From Paracyclopina nana (taxonomy: Eukaryota; Arthropoda; Copepoda; Cyclopoida; Cyclopettidae), in assembly GCA_019096065.1 (NCBI GenBank), contig JAGUCH010000001.1, positions 1,054,001 through 1,118,000 on the forward strand: DNA of 64,000 bases. Reading direction: 5' to 3'. This document shows, one piece after another, positions 10,098 through 19,532 of the stretch; position 1 is the first letter of the stretch; the number at the start of each line of letters is the position of its first letter. The notes beneath the pieces were generated by a model. It did not search any database. It saw only the letters and a list, made by a program, of their open reading frames with translations, and was not told the DNA's origin. The position numbers and the translations under genes are program-made.

Positions 10098-13000
10098 ATG
10101 CAGTTTGATGGCTCTGAAAAGTTTCATCATGTGCCACGTAGCAAATTTTTACATTTGCTTCCACTGTCATCTGCCCAAAAATCCTTTGAATACGCAGTAG
10201 CCATCAGCCTTTTTTACGAGAGTGTTGTCAATAGTAATGATTTTGGAAGTGGTGGCATTTTAGGCCAACTTGATTCTATCCTAAATGACCATTTCATACT
10301 TGAATCACCAAATCATGAGGATGGAGAAGAATGTGCTGAGATAGCAAGCGAAGAAGATTGGTTGCACAAGCTGAATATTGAAACGAGCTCTTTGACAAGA
10401 GCAGAGCGTCAGTTTGTACTCTTAAATGCAGCAAAACTTGATTTTTGTGTCAATCTCTTGGGCATATGGAAGAAAAAGGTGTATCCCATTGTGCTCGGAA
10501 TTGGTGAAGGAAATTCAGCCAAAAATAGGCGAAAGCATGTTGTCAACATCTTTAAAATTACTCTACACAAAGAAGATTTACCCGACAATCTTGGTCAACA
10601 CATGATGGACCCAATATGGCTAGATACCATGCAAAATCTATTTGCCAATGTCAACAAAACAGAGGAGGCATTATGGCTTGCTCAGCAATGCAGCGAATCA
10701 ATGCATGCACAAGAAGACCGTTGTGCTGTGCGAGCAAGATTTGGACGCGAGCTGCCATTCAAAAATGAAGATGCTTGCACATTGGAGCAGCAGCAACAAC
10801 AACGTGATCAAGAAGTGCTCCGAGTAGAAGAATTTTATTTTGCGATAAAAAATGTCCAAGGCTTTCTCAGGCAAAGTTATACCATTGAATCTGCAACACT
10901 GAGTGGCAGCAAATCAAAAGTGTATTGGCAAAATGCTACATTTTGTGTCAGGTAAAGGCATGTTGTTTACAAGCCATGTGCATTCATCACTCCCGGTTTT
11001 TTTTAGGTGCTGTGGGCCTTTTTATAGCCATGCCAAGCTCGCAGATCACACCAAATTTTGCTTGGCTAGGAGTGGACCCGTTCGCGAGTCAATGCCTGGA
11101 GATTTGAAGGTGCCCCAACTACATGAAACCTTTAAAAGGCATTGCGCCAAAGAGAGAGCAGAGATTGTGATCTATGCGGATTTTGAAAGCCTCTTGACCT
11201 CACCCGAAGTTGCTTGCCAAATTTGCCAAAGCTCGCCTGAAAATGCGAGAGGACGTTGCAAATGTCATGCATCAGTTGATAGTGGTATCCCAGCTTCAAC
11301 AAAAGTCCTGAATGTACACACGCCTATGGCATTTGGTTATGTAGCTGTTGATAGCTGTGGCAAGCTTGTACGGGAACATTTAGAGCTATTCCAAGATGAC
11401 GCATCATGCCACATGAATGGAAAGAAACGTTTTATTCAGCACTTTCTTGACCTAGAGCCTTTTTTCCAAGCTTTAATCAGCAAAGATGAGACACCAAGAC
11501 CTGTGAAAGCTGACTTGGATCGTTTCTTTGCCACCAAAGCCTGCGTCATTTGCGAACAGCCATTTGACTTTGGTCAGGATTACTATGGTGCAATGTACTA
11601 CAGAGGTCTTCGAGACAGAGGGCTGCTTGGCCAACGCATTGTAGCAAAGCAGAGGCCTGAGGACGGTGGGGAGCAAATTGTGCACCATCATCACCATATA
11701 AAAAAGGAATGGATCGGGCCGGCACACTTTGTAAGCTTTGTTGCGCATAGCACAAATGTCCAACTCATTTATATTCTTTCAGGTGTGCAACGTAGAAATT
11801 GGAAAGCACAAAAAAGTCCAAATTTTTCTCCACAACTTTAGTGGCTACGATTCTAGTCTTTTACTGGATGCACTGGATGATCCGAGAATAAAATTCATGT
11901 CAGCCATTGCAGGCAATACCAATCGCTTGAAATCTTTAACATTTAACATTTTCAGAATTTGTAAGTTTCAGCACATACTCTACTGTCTGTCTACCTATCA
12001 TACGCAATGCTGTTATTTTTTTTCTAGCCGACTCCTTGAACCATTTACCAGCCTCGCTGTCTACCCTAGTAGACAATTTGAAGCAAAGTTGTCATACGTT
12101 CCCTATTCTGCAGCAAAGCAGCCTCATCAATGATGAAGGGAGTAAAGAGGTGAACCCTGAAAAACTCCATGTGGCACAGCAAAAATCATATTATCCCTAT
12201 GAAGCAGCAACGTCAATAGCTTGGCTTAAATCTCAAACACAGCTTCCACCACCAAGTGCTTTTTCATCAGTCTTAACTGCTTCCATGGGTCTAAATGAAA
12301 CAGAATATGCATTTGCACAAAAAGTATTTCGGCTTTTGAATGTGCCAACATGTATGACTATTGTGCGATATACCTGTGGCTCGACTGCCTGCTACTGGCC
12401 GAAGTTTTTGAAGTGTACATGGAAAAAATGCACGAATTATTTGGACTGTATCCAAATTACTATTTGAGTAAGTCAATCATCATTGATCAGCTTTCTATTC
12501 AATTTTCAATTTTCACCATTTGCAGGCATGCCTGCCTATACATTTGATGCGTTCCTCTACTCAGAAAAAGTCCGCTTGCCGTTTATTCAAGATCGTACAA
12601 TGTACAGAGCCTTTGAGGACTCGGTAAACATATCTTGCTACCAAGACAAATTGAGCAATGTTTCAGCTACCATGATTTAGGTGCGTGGAGGTCTCTGTTT
12701 TGTCAATAAAAGATTGGCTGTTGCAGACGAACCTGGAGATGAAGGCCTACATTGGTCCACTTTATTGGTGGATGCAAATTCACTTTATTCTATTGGTGAG
12801 TGGTCTCGTGCATATGCTGGAAGCTTCAACACTGTTGATTTTACTACCTAGGTATGGTGCAAAAACTGCCTTTTAGCAACTTTGAATGGCTGACTGTTGA
12901 AGCCATCCAAATGTTTGACACCACGGGTCAAAGCTGGGACCTGGAAGGCGAATATGGCTATTTGTTGAATGTGGACCTTGCATACCCCGCTCACTTGCAT

Positions 13001-14399
13001 CGCGCACATAATGATTTTCCACTAGGTTAGATTTCTTTTTAAGTGAATGCTGCTTCATCATAGTTTTATTATTATAACTGTAGCTCCCACTCAAATGGTG
13101 GTGCCTTATGACATGCTGTCTCGGCAAACAAAACAACTCATGGTTAAATTAGGACGTACACGCTCAAGCATTGCCAATCGAAAGCTTGTAGCTACTTTAT
13201 TGCCAAAAAAAGGTTACAGTGTGCATTGGAAAACATTGCACTTGTATCTGCGATTAGGCCTTGTCATCACCAAAATCCATTCCATTCTCCAATTTAAGCA
13301 AAAGGCCTTCATGCAAAAATATGTGAACATGTGCATTGAAGCTCGCTCCAAGAGCAAAAGTTCTTTTGACAAAAAGCTTTTCAAGAGTGCACAAGTATCT
13401 CTTTTTGGCAAAACCATTGAAAATCTTCGTAAGAGAATATCGTTGAAAATTGTATGCAAGCCATCTCTATTGGAGAAGCATATGGCAGCTAAAACATATA
13501 TGCTGACACGACCCATCACAGAAAATATTGCAATGGTATTTCACCGACAAGACCACATTGTATTAAATAAATTTCCACACATTGGTAATTGATTGCCTTC
13601 AACCCAACTGCAATTCAACATTTACATTACTCATTATCTTTTAGGAGCCACCATTTTAGATTTGGCCAAAGCCTTCATGTACAAAGCTCATTATGAGTGG
13701 TTCATGCCTGCGTTGGGACCTTCTGCAAGCCTTTGCTTTGGCGATACAGACAGCTTGGCTTATCATTACATAAGCCAAGGTGGCAATGAAGACATCCTTT
13801 CGGCATTGAAGCCACACTTTGACTTTAGTAATCTACCACAGAATCACCACTTGTACAGCATTGAGCATGAAAATGCTATTTTTAAATTCAAAGACGAATC
13901 AGGAACAAAGGTGCGATTGTCGTCGGTGGTGGCTTTAGCTCCCAAAGTCTACTCGATCAAATATGTGCCCGCAGGACAAGCATTGGCAAGCCGTCAGCAG
14001 CCATTTGAGGACCATAAATGCAAAGGCGTGTCAAAAGTTTATGTGAAAAAAGAGTTGAGCCATGACCACTATTTGCAGGCACTATTGCAGGAAAAGCAAA
14101 TTTATGCATCATTTGCACAAATACGTAGGAGTGGACTTACCAAGCTTGAAACTGTGGAAACTCGAAAATCAGCCTTGACGAGCTTGTGTGTAAAACGACA
14201 CTACTTTGACTGTGCTATCCACTCTGCTGCATTTGGAAGTGTGCTCATTGACCAACTCGATGGTGAGTGCTTTCAATGTCGTGAGGAAAAAAAATTTGAA
14301 CTATGGCAGAGAAGCCTTCAGCAGGCAAAAAAACGCAAGTTCACACAGGACTCTGATGGAGGAGTGTCCTCGAGTGCAAAACGAACAAGGCTTGCATAA
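10098..14399 (+). CDS. Polinton protein-primed family B DNA polymerase, multi-exon, one frame break
   Basis: Exons read as 10098-10951, 11007-11730, 11783-11960, 12028-12467, 12526-12623, 12681-12795, 12852-13025, 13084-13584 and 13645-14399. All have GT-AG borders and matching phases. Landmarks in order: a Cys/His knuckle (FCVRCCGPFYSHAKLADH), exonuclease motif I (VIYADFESLL), an HHHH-IGPAHF region, exonuclease motif II (LHNFSGYDSSLL), polymerase motif A (VDANSLYSIG), the FGKTIENLRKR region and motif C (FGDTDSLAYH). These are diagnostic for the Polinton/adenovirus-type polymerase. In exon 4 the frame changes by one base between about 12335 and 12350, just before the conserved YLWLDCLLLAEVF stretch. 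That looks like a one-base deletion or an assembly error. The 280 N-terminal residues are unlike families I know and may belong with the zinc-finger/GSGW protein upstream. The 3' end overlaps the protease frame on the other strand by 99 bp. Confidence 0.92.
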
Positions 14400-14969
14400 A
14401 ATGTATTTACATCTTTGGTTGTATATGTAATCACAAATGTATTTTACAACACGCTCATCATTCTTCAATAATTGTTGTTCGCTATTATTGCCTTTGGCAG
14501 TCTTAAACAAAGCGCAAAAATGTCTTGAGTGACATCTCAAGCATGGGTCTTGGCTCAAAATAAAAGCAAGTGCATAATAGCCACAAAAATCAGAGAAATT
14601 ACTTTGAATTTTTTTATGGAACCTCACCACTTTAAAATGGCTTCCTTGCTGCTGAAAGATGTTTTGACATGCGCGAACAAAGTGCTCAATATTTGGGTCA
14701 AAAAAGCCGAGGGCTAAAGCATCAAATATATACAATATGTTGGATTGAGCTGATGCTTTAGCTCGAAGTATTGACAGGGAGACAAAATGAGTTCCTGCAA
14801 ATTTGCTTGGGCTCAAATTGACAATACAGCTACATCCTTCTTGGTGGCTGCCAAGCATCTTAGTTACCAATGACTCGAGTTCATCGCAAGCAAAGACGCC
14901 CAAAAAGTTGCAACTTAAACGAGAGCCCAGGCTGTGAAGATAGGTGCTGCTCAAGCCTGCTTTTTTCAT
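14301..14969 (-). CDS. Polinton adenovirus-type (Ulp1-like) cysteine protease
   Basis: The product is about 222 residues from the ATG at 14969. The catalytic layout of adenovirus-type maturation proteases is present: His61 in GTHFVSL, Asp83 in YIFDALA, Gln122 in KKIQS and Cys129 in FCGYYAL. Spacing is close to that of adenain. In Polintons and adenoviruses this enzyme processes capsid precursors during virion maturation. The start lies only 15 nt after the stop codon of the capsid gene on the same strand, so the two may share a transcript. The last 33 codons overlap the 3' end of the polymerase on the opposite strand. That Cys-rich tail (CKPCSFCTRGHSS) may or may not be real coding sequence. 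Confidence 0.9.
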   Translation of the reverse strand: MKKAGLSSTYLHSLGSRLSCNFLGVFACDELESLVTKMLGSHQEGCSCIVNLSPSKFAGTHFVSLSILRAKASAQSNILYIFDALALGFFDPNIEHFVRACQNIFQQQGSHFKVVRFHKKIQSNFSDFCGYYALAFILSQDPCLRCHSRHFCALFKTAKGNNSEQQLLKNDERVVKYICDYIYNQRCKYILCKPCSFCTRGHSSIRVLCELAFFCLLKASLP

Positions 14970-14984
14970 GCTGCTTCTTTTCAA

Positions 14985-16466
14985 TTAAAAATCAAGGGCT
15001 ACTTCGCGATCACCATTGATGGTCAGCATTCGATGGGTGGACGTGTAAAATACAATTTGGAGTGGCTCAGATGGTGGTTCTTCAAAAGTAATTTCCACAC
15101 CAATATTACCTATTATTTTAGAAAAAAAATGTTTAAGTTGAAACGAGCATTTGCAAGGACAACTTACCTTTGGCATCCAGCCCCAAATGTGAATGGTACC
15201 CAGCACAGCCGCAAAAACTTCGATCAAGGCTGAAAATTGTGTAGAGATGCTTGAACTCCTCTTTAGTAATTCCAATTGTTGGACTGTTTGTAACACTCAA
15301 ATCAGACAGCAATGAGATGTATTCGCGATCATAAGAATTTTCCCTAAATTTTGGCTCATATCTCGTGGAGGGAAAAGGTGTACCATTCACTTTGAACTGA
15401 AGGCTCGCAATGTTCCAATTTTTAAAGACAAATGAGTTGACGCTCATTTTACCAGATATAGCCGAATTGGGGACAATTGCGAGCAAACACAGGTGTGGCA
15501 AAATACCATTATGAAGGCTTGGAATATAGGTTTGAGTCAAATTAGCAGGGATTGCATGAAAAGATACATTGCCTTGAATGTATGGATACAGAGCTGGCGT
15601 TCTTAGTAGGGCTGCTGTCTGAGCATCTAAAAGCTGACTCACGACTTTGTGTGATCGCATTTTGAGTGTGAGGCTGACAAGTTCAATTTTCAACTTGTCC
15701 TTAAGTGCATCTTTAGCAATGAAGCAAAATGCATCAGGCGAACGAGTCAGCTCAATCCTGATGTTGACTTCTGATAGCAGCATCCTTGACATGTTAAGAA
15801 CGTCCACAAAAAGTGGCATGCTAAAGTGAATTTCACCATTACTGTCTAAAAACTCCTTTCTGCGATCATTGTAGCCAGATGCTTCAGCCGTTTTTTCTGT
15901 GGTTTCACAATTGGCTGGCAAGTCTGGCTTCCAAAGCATAGACTTCATGCCGCATTCCTTTGCAACAGGTCCGTAGCTGAAAAGGCTTTCAAAAAAGGCT
16001 TTGTATGGATAGCCACCTACAGGCAAATTTGTCAATTCCACTCCATTAAAGCTCACAGCGACCCGGCTAAACAAGGCTTGAGGTAGCAAATTGACAAAGC
16101 TGAAATCTGTTTGATCTTGAGGAGGACCTATAAAGCATCATTGTTGCAATGAAGCAAATTAGTTTTTTTAAGCATCATGAATTCTTTACCTTCGCTTCCA
16201 TCATCTTTCAGTTCAAGTATTTTCAGCTTGCCAAATAGTCTGGTTTGTTGTAGATCAAAGAAATCGTAGCTAAGCCCTGGCACGTTGAACACAACATTTC
16301 CATGTTGTGACAAAGCATTAAAAGGCTGATAGAACAATTCTTCGCCTCCCAGCAACACTTGATCTCGTTGCGGTTGAGTAAACAAATTATACCTTGATTG
16401 GCCTTGCTCGTAGATTGATGTCACAATTTCGCCCAATCCGGGGTGATCCGTATTATAGCCTGCCAT
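14985..16466 (-). CDS. Polinton major capsid protein (double jelly roll)
   Basis: Three exons (16466-16190, 16127-15168, 15109-14985) join in phase and give about 453 residues. Recognisable capsid stretches are GGYPYKAFFESLFSYG, then VNIRIELTRSPDAFCFIAKD, ALYPYIQGNVSFHAIPANL, VFKNWNIASLQFKVNG and the C-terminal strand motif EPLQIVFYTST. These correspond in order to the Polinton major capsid protein, often annotated in arthropods as F54H12.2-like. The protein is expected to trimerise into hexon-like capsomers. The frame is intact. Its ATG is 56 bp from the divergent ATG of the TBP-like gene, and its stop is 15 nt from the protease ATG. It is the best-preserved structural gene here, together with the penton-like gene. 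Confidence 0.93.
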
Positions 16467-16522
16467 GCTCGTTGCTTAAAAGAATACTCGCCCGATGCAC
16501 TCTCTTAAGTCATCATTCCACA

Positions 16523-17161
16523 ATGTTCATTCGTTCAGTTCGCACGTGTTTTTGTGGCCAGTTCCTGGATATTTGTAATATCAAAGGTTCAGTAAAAATA
16601 TGTGGACAAGTGGATTTGGACAATTTAATACAGCAGTGCCAAGCAAAGTTTCACATCAAAACAAGACGTTTTCACAACTTTGTGGTGCTATATTTTTATC
16701 CATCAAGTTTGCGAATCACCGTTTTTCAACGTCGCAAAGGTCACAGCAGCTTTCATGTCAACTGCACTGGGATGAAATCTATAACTGACATCAACAAGTG
16801 TTTGGAGAAAATTGAAGCCATTTTCACGTGTAACAAGGATGACATTTTCTTTCGAATTGACAACATTACTTGCAAAAGTTCCATTTTGCACCACCATATG
16901 AGACAATGTTCATCCACGCAGGGTAAAATTAATTTGCTGTGGTTGAGACAAGCAGTGCTGGATTTGTACAAGGAGAAAATTGAACACGCACGATTCCAAC
17001 CCGAAGTCTACTCTGCTTTAATTGTACGTGGTTTTGGCGCTTCTACCTTAATCTATGAGAATGGGTCAATGCTTGTTTGTGGAGCAAAATATTATCATCA
17101 GTTGCACGAAGCCTCCCTTGCAATTTACACAGCATTATGTCAGATGACTGCCAACACTTGA
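16523..17161 (+). CDS. TATA-binding-protein-like factor encoded by the Polinton
   Basis: An intact 212-residue frame with the two-repeat layout of TBP. Repeat 1 runs from about residue 17 (ICNIKGSVKICGQVDLDNL) through RRFHNFVVLYFYPSS to NCTGMKSITDINKCLEKI. This follows the TBP pattern of a beta saddle, CTGAKS and a long helix. Repeat 2 runs from FFRIDNITCKSSI to FQPEVYSALIVRGFGASTL, YENGSMLVCGAK and a helix (EASLAIYTAL), matching the second TBP repeat (Y/FxPExFPGL...SGKVVLTGAK). Divergence from cellular TBP is large, so this is not a recent host capture. It diverges from the capsid gene with 56 bp between start codons. It overlaps the TFIIB-like gene by 25 bp. The expected role is DNA bending at promoters and TFIIB recruitment, probably on element genes; that role is inferred. 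Confidence 0.82.
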   Translation: MFIRSVRTCFCGQFLDICNIKGSVKICGQVDLDNLIQQCQAKFHIKTRRFHNFVVLYFYPSSLRITVFQRRKGHSSFHVNCTGMKSITDINKCLEKIEAIFTCNKDDIFFRIDNITCKSSILHHHMRQCSSTQGKINLLWLRQAVLDLYKEKIEHARFQPEVYSALIVRGFGASTLIYENGSMLVCGAKYYHQLHEASLAIYTALCQMTANT

Positions 17162-17890
17162 GTCAAGCAGACGACCATCAAACAGGCGATGTTATATGCC
17201 TGTTGTGTGGACTCATATTGGCAGAACGAGTGTCATTTATTGCACCCTTGGGAAGTGTGACAAACCCTTGCGATCGAGATTCAATTGAAGGGATCCAAGA
17301 TAAACTCGACAAAAATAATGAGCCATCTTCGGCTTGCAAGGTGGGCAAATGGGATCATTTATTTGACATTATAGTGAATGTGTGCTCAAATGCCAATTTA
17401 CCTCCTCGGTTTGCAAAGCAAGCACATGACTTGTACCTTCATATAGCCCGAAAGGAAAAGATGCCAAAATTTGTGCTGAGAAAAAGGCGATTTTATTCGC
17501 AGCCTTGTATGAGATTTTGCAAGAAGAGCAGTGTCCGCTCACATTTCGCGAATTGACAAGCCTCGACAGTGATCTCAGATCATCGCTCATATCTGCTGCT
17601 CACATCAAATACTTTGCACAACAAAAAATACTAAGCCAGATCAATTAGTGGACCGATTCTGTGGGAAACTCAACCTCTCTCAAGCTCAAGCTTGTCAAAT
17701 TCGGAAACTCATTCATACCTCCGGCCTTAATCATTACTGCAATTGTAATCCTGCCACCATTGCTGCTAGTTTCATAAAAATATTTTGTAATTTGCAAAAA
17801 ATTGATGTACATGTTAAAGATATTTGCAGCGTTTCGGGCATTAAAAAGCACACTTTGGTGCGATTCTTGAAATGCTATGGCATGAACTAA
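17137..17890 (+). pseudogene. TFIIB-like transcription initiation factor, frame interrupted twice
   Basis: Three successive frames together show a complete TFIIB plan. 17137 to about 17465: an N-terminal zinc ribbon with the signature GDVICLLCGLILAERV, close to cellular TFIIB, then the start of cyclin repeat 1 (LFDIIVNVCSNANLPPRF). About 17470 to 17645, one frame over: the end of repeat 1 (KKAILFAALYEILQEEQCPL). About 17648 to 17890, another frame: cyclin repeat 2 (VDRFCGKLNLS ... DICSVSGIKKHTLVRFLKCY). Each junction needs a change of one base; the first is at an A5 run. The gaps are too short for introns. This may be a recently broken gene or may hold assembly errors. It starts inside the last codons of the TBP-like gene, so the pair is expected to be expressed together. 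Confidence 0.8.
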
Positions 17891-17939
17891 GCTGTTGCTG
17901 GGCCATGGTGAGCTTCTATACAGACAATAAAGCACCATC

Positions 17940-18329
17940 ATGCCTATTGGAGGCAACTTTGAAAGTGAACTGATGCCTGGTGTAGGCGGACTGCTTAAAT
18001 TTCATCAAGGTTCTCATATTCAAAGTGGATCCGGGCTTGGCGCAATTTTCTCATCCCTTTTCTCAAAGATCTTGCCATTTGCAGCTAAAGCTGGTAAGGC
18101 TGCACTTTCGGGTGTGAAACAATTAAGCAAATCCGAGCTGGGCAAAAATTTGAAGGCAACTGCTTTAAGTGCAACAACCGATGCTCTCGCCGATTTGGTC
18201 CAGGGACAAGATCCAACCGAAGGCTTAAAGTCAAAACTTGATGTGGCAAAAGAGGAGATTGCATCAAGCTTGAGAAATCTCTCTGAAAAAACTGCAAAAA
18301 GCGAAAAGCGGATGCTGCGACAACAGTAG
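17940..18329 (+). CDS. Polinton small virion-like protein (pVI/pX-type candidate)
   Basis: A 129-residue intact frame. The Gly-rich N-terminus (GNFESELMPGVGGLL) is followed by an amphipathic hydrophobic stretch (LGAIFSSLFSKILPFAAKAGKAALSG) and a Lys/Ala-rich helical half. Small proteins with a GLGxFxSSLFxxxLPFAxKAGKA pattern recur in Polintons and related adenovirus-like elements beside the capsid genes. They are thought to be minor virion or core proteins with membrane-active or DNA-binding properties. The assignment rests on remembered family pattern and position, not on a search. Confidence 0.65.
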   Translation: MPIGGNFESELMPGVGGLLKFHQGSHIQSGSGLGAIFSSLFSKILPFAAKAGKAALSGVKQLSKSELGKNLKATALSATTDALADLVQGQDPTEGLKSKLDVAKEEIASSLRNLSEKTAKSEKRMLRQQ

Positions 18330-18384
18330 TCAAAACTGTAAAAAGTCCAAGAAAAAGATAGCTCTCAACCCTATGATTTACTAG

Positions 18385-19532
18385 ATGGCATCTAACTGGA
18401 GCTCCGTTGAGGCTAAAAAGCTTTAAAACAGCTGTATACATCGATTGGAAGTCCCATTGCGTTTGCTGGTCCACAGACAATTTACAAGTACTTCAATGGT
18501 GCACTCACCTATCATCAAATCCGACAGTTTTTGTCACAGCAAGATGTGTACACAGCCTATAGGCTCAATCATCCTCGCGCAGGAGCCACTCAATGTGGTT
18601 TTCATATAAAAACGACAATTGGTTGAAGTTGATTTGTTAGATGTGAGTCGATATGCTGAACACAACGATCAAGTGCGATTCCTATTATGCGTAATTGATT
18701 CTTTTACCCGCTACTTGTGGGTAGGAGTGCTCAAGACAAAAACTTGTCATGAAGTGACAAAGGTTTTTAGACAAATGTTGGATCGTGAAATTACTCCGCC
18801 CAAGGTGGATGCAATCTGTAGTGACTTGGGTAAAGAATGGACAGGAAGCCTATGCTGGCTCTCTTGAATGAAAAGTCCATTCAATTGAGACACTCGTATG
18901 TGTTGGGACATTGTCCCAAAATTGAACGAGCTCAAGCTTCGTTGAAAAGACTGATGCTGGCTTTTATGGATGAAAACCGGACCGAGCGTTACATTGACCA
19001 CCTTGACCTAATTGTTAGAACATATCGTACAAGGCAACATCGCATGATACAAATGAGCCCTCAAGAAGCTGAACTTCCAGAGAATCATATGAAATTGAAG
19101 CATATTTTTGAAAAAAACTATGCTTGCGTGAAGCGAGAAAAGCCAACTTTTCAATTGGGACAAATTGTTAGAGTGACCAAGCTGGAAACATTGTTCAATC
19201 GCGCCTATGATTTGCAGACCAACAATGAGCCTTATGTTATTTACCGCATTAGGAGGGTGCACAAAATACCAACGTATGATTTGAAAGTTTTAAAAACTGG
19301 TGAAATTGTACAGGGGTCATTTTCAAAACATCAATTGGTGGCCCTGGATCCAAGCATGAAGTTTAGCATTGGAGAAGTGCTAAGAAAGAAGGGAGCAAAA
19401 AGTCTCATCACATATCATAATTTACCAGCTTCATATCAAGCTTGGCTGCCAACTCGACTAGTTGAACAAGTGCTTGCTCAAGGAAATATTCCCCAATTTC
19501 AGCCTCTTGCAGCCTACGTCAATAAAAAATAA
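18385..19532 (+). pseudogene. Polinton retroviral-type integrase, frame interrupted three times
   Basis: The integrase plan is complete but spread over shifting frames. A possible start at 18385 (MASNWSSVEAKK) runs into a frame break at an A5 run near 18415. The N-terminal region follows in the next frame to about 18610 (TYHQIRQFLSQQDVYTAYR). The catalytic core continues from about 18619 with the first Asp (VEVDLLDVSRY, CVIDSFTRYLW) and the second Asp (ICSDLGKEW). A third break lies near 18845. After it come the catalytic Glu (PKIERAQASLKRLM), an SH3-like part (FQLGQIVRVTKLETLF) and a chromodomain-like C-terminus (FSIGEVLRKKGAKS...YQAWLP). Three single-base changes imply that the integrase is inactive or that the assembly has indels. 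The stop codon overlaps the penton-like start as TAATG. Confidence 0.88.

Noticed and set aside
17465-17650. Frame changes in the TFIIB-like gene interpreted as introns
   Set aside because: No GT-AG pair of workable length fits, and an intron would remove conserved cyclin-fold residues. Single-base indels explain it better.
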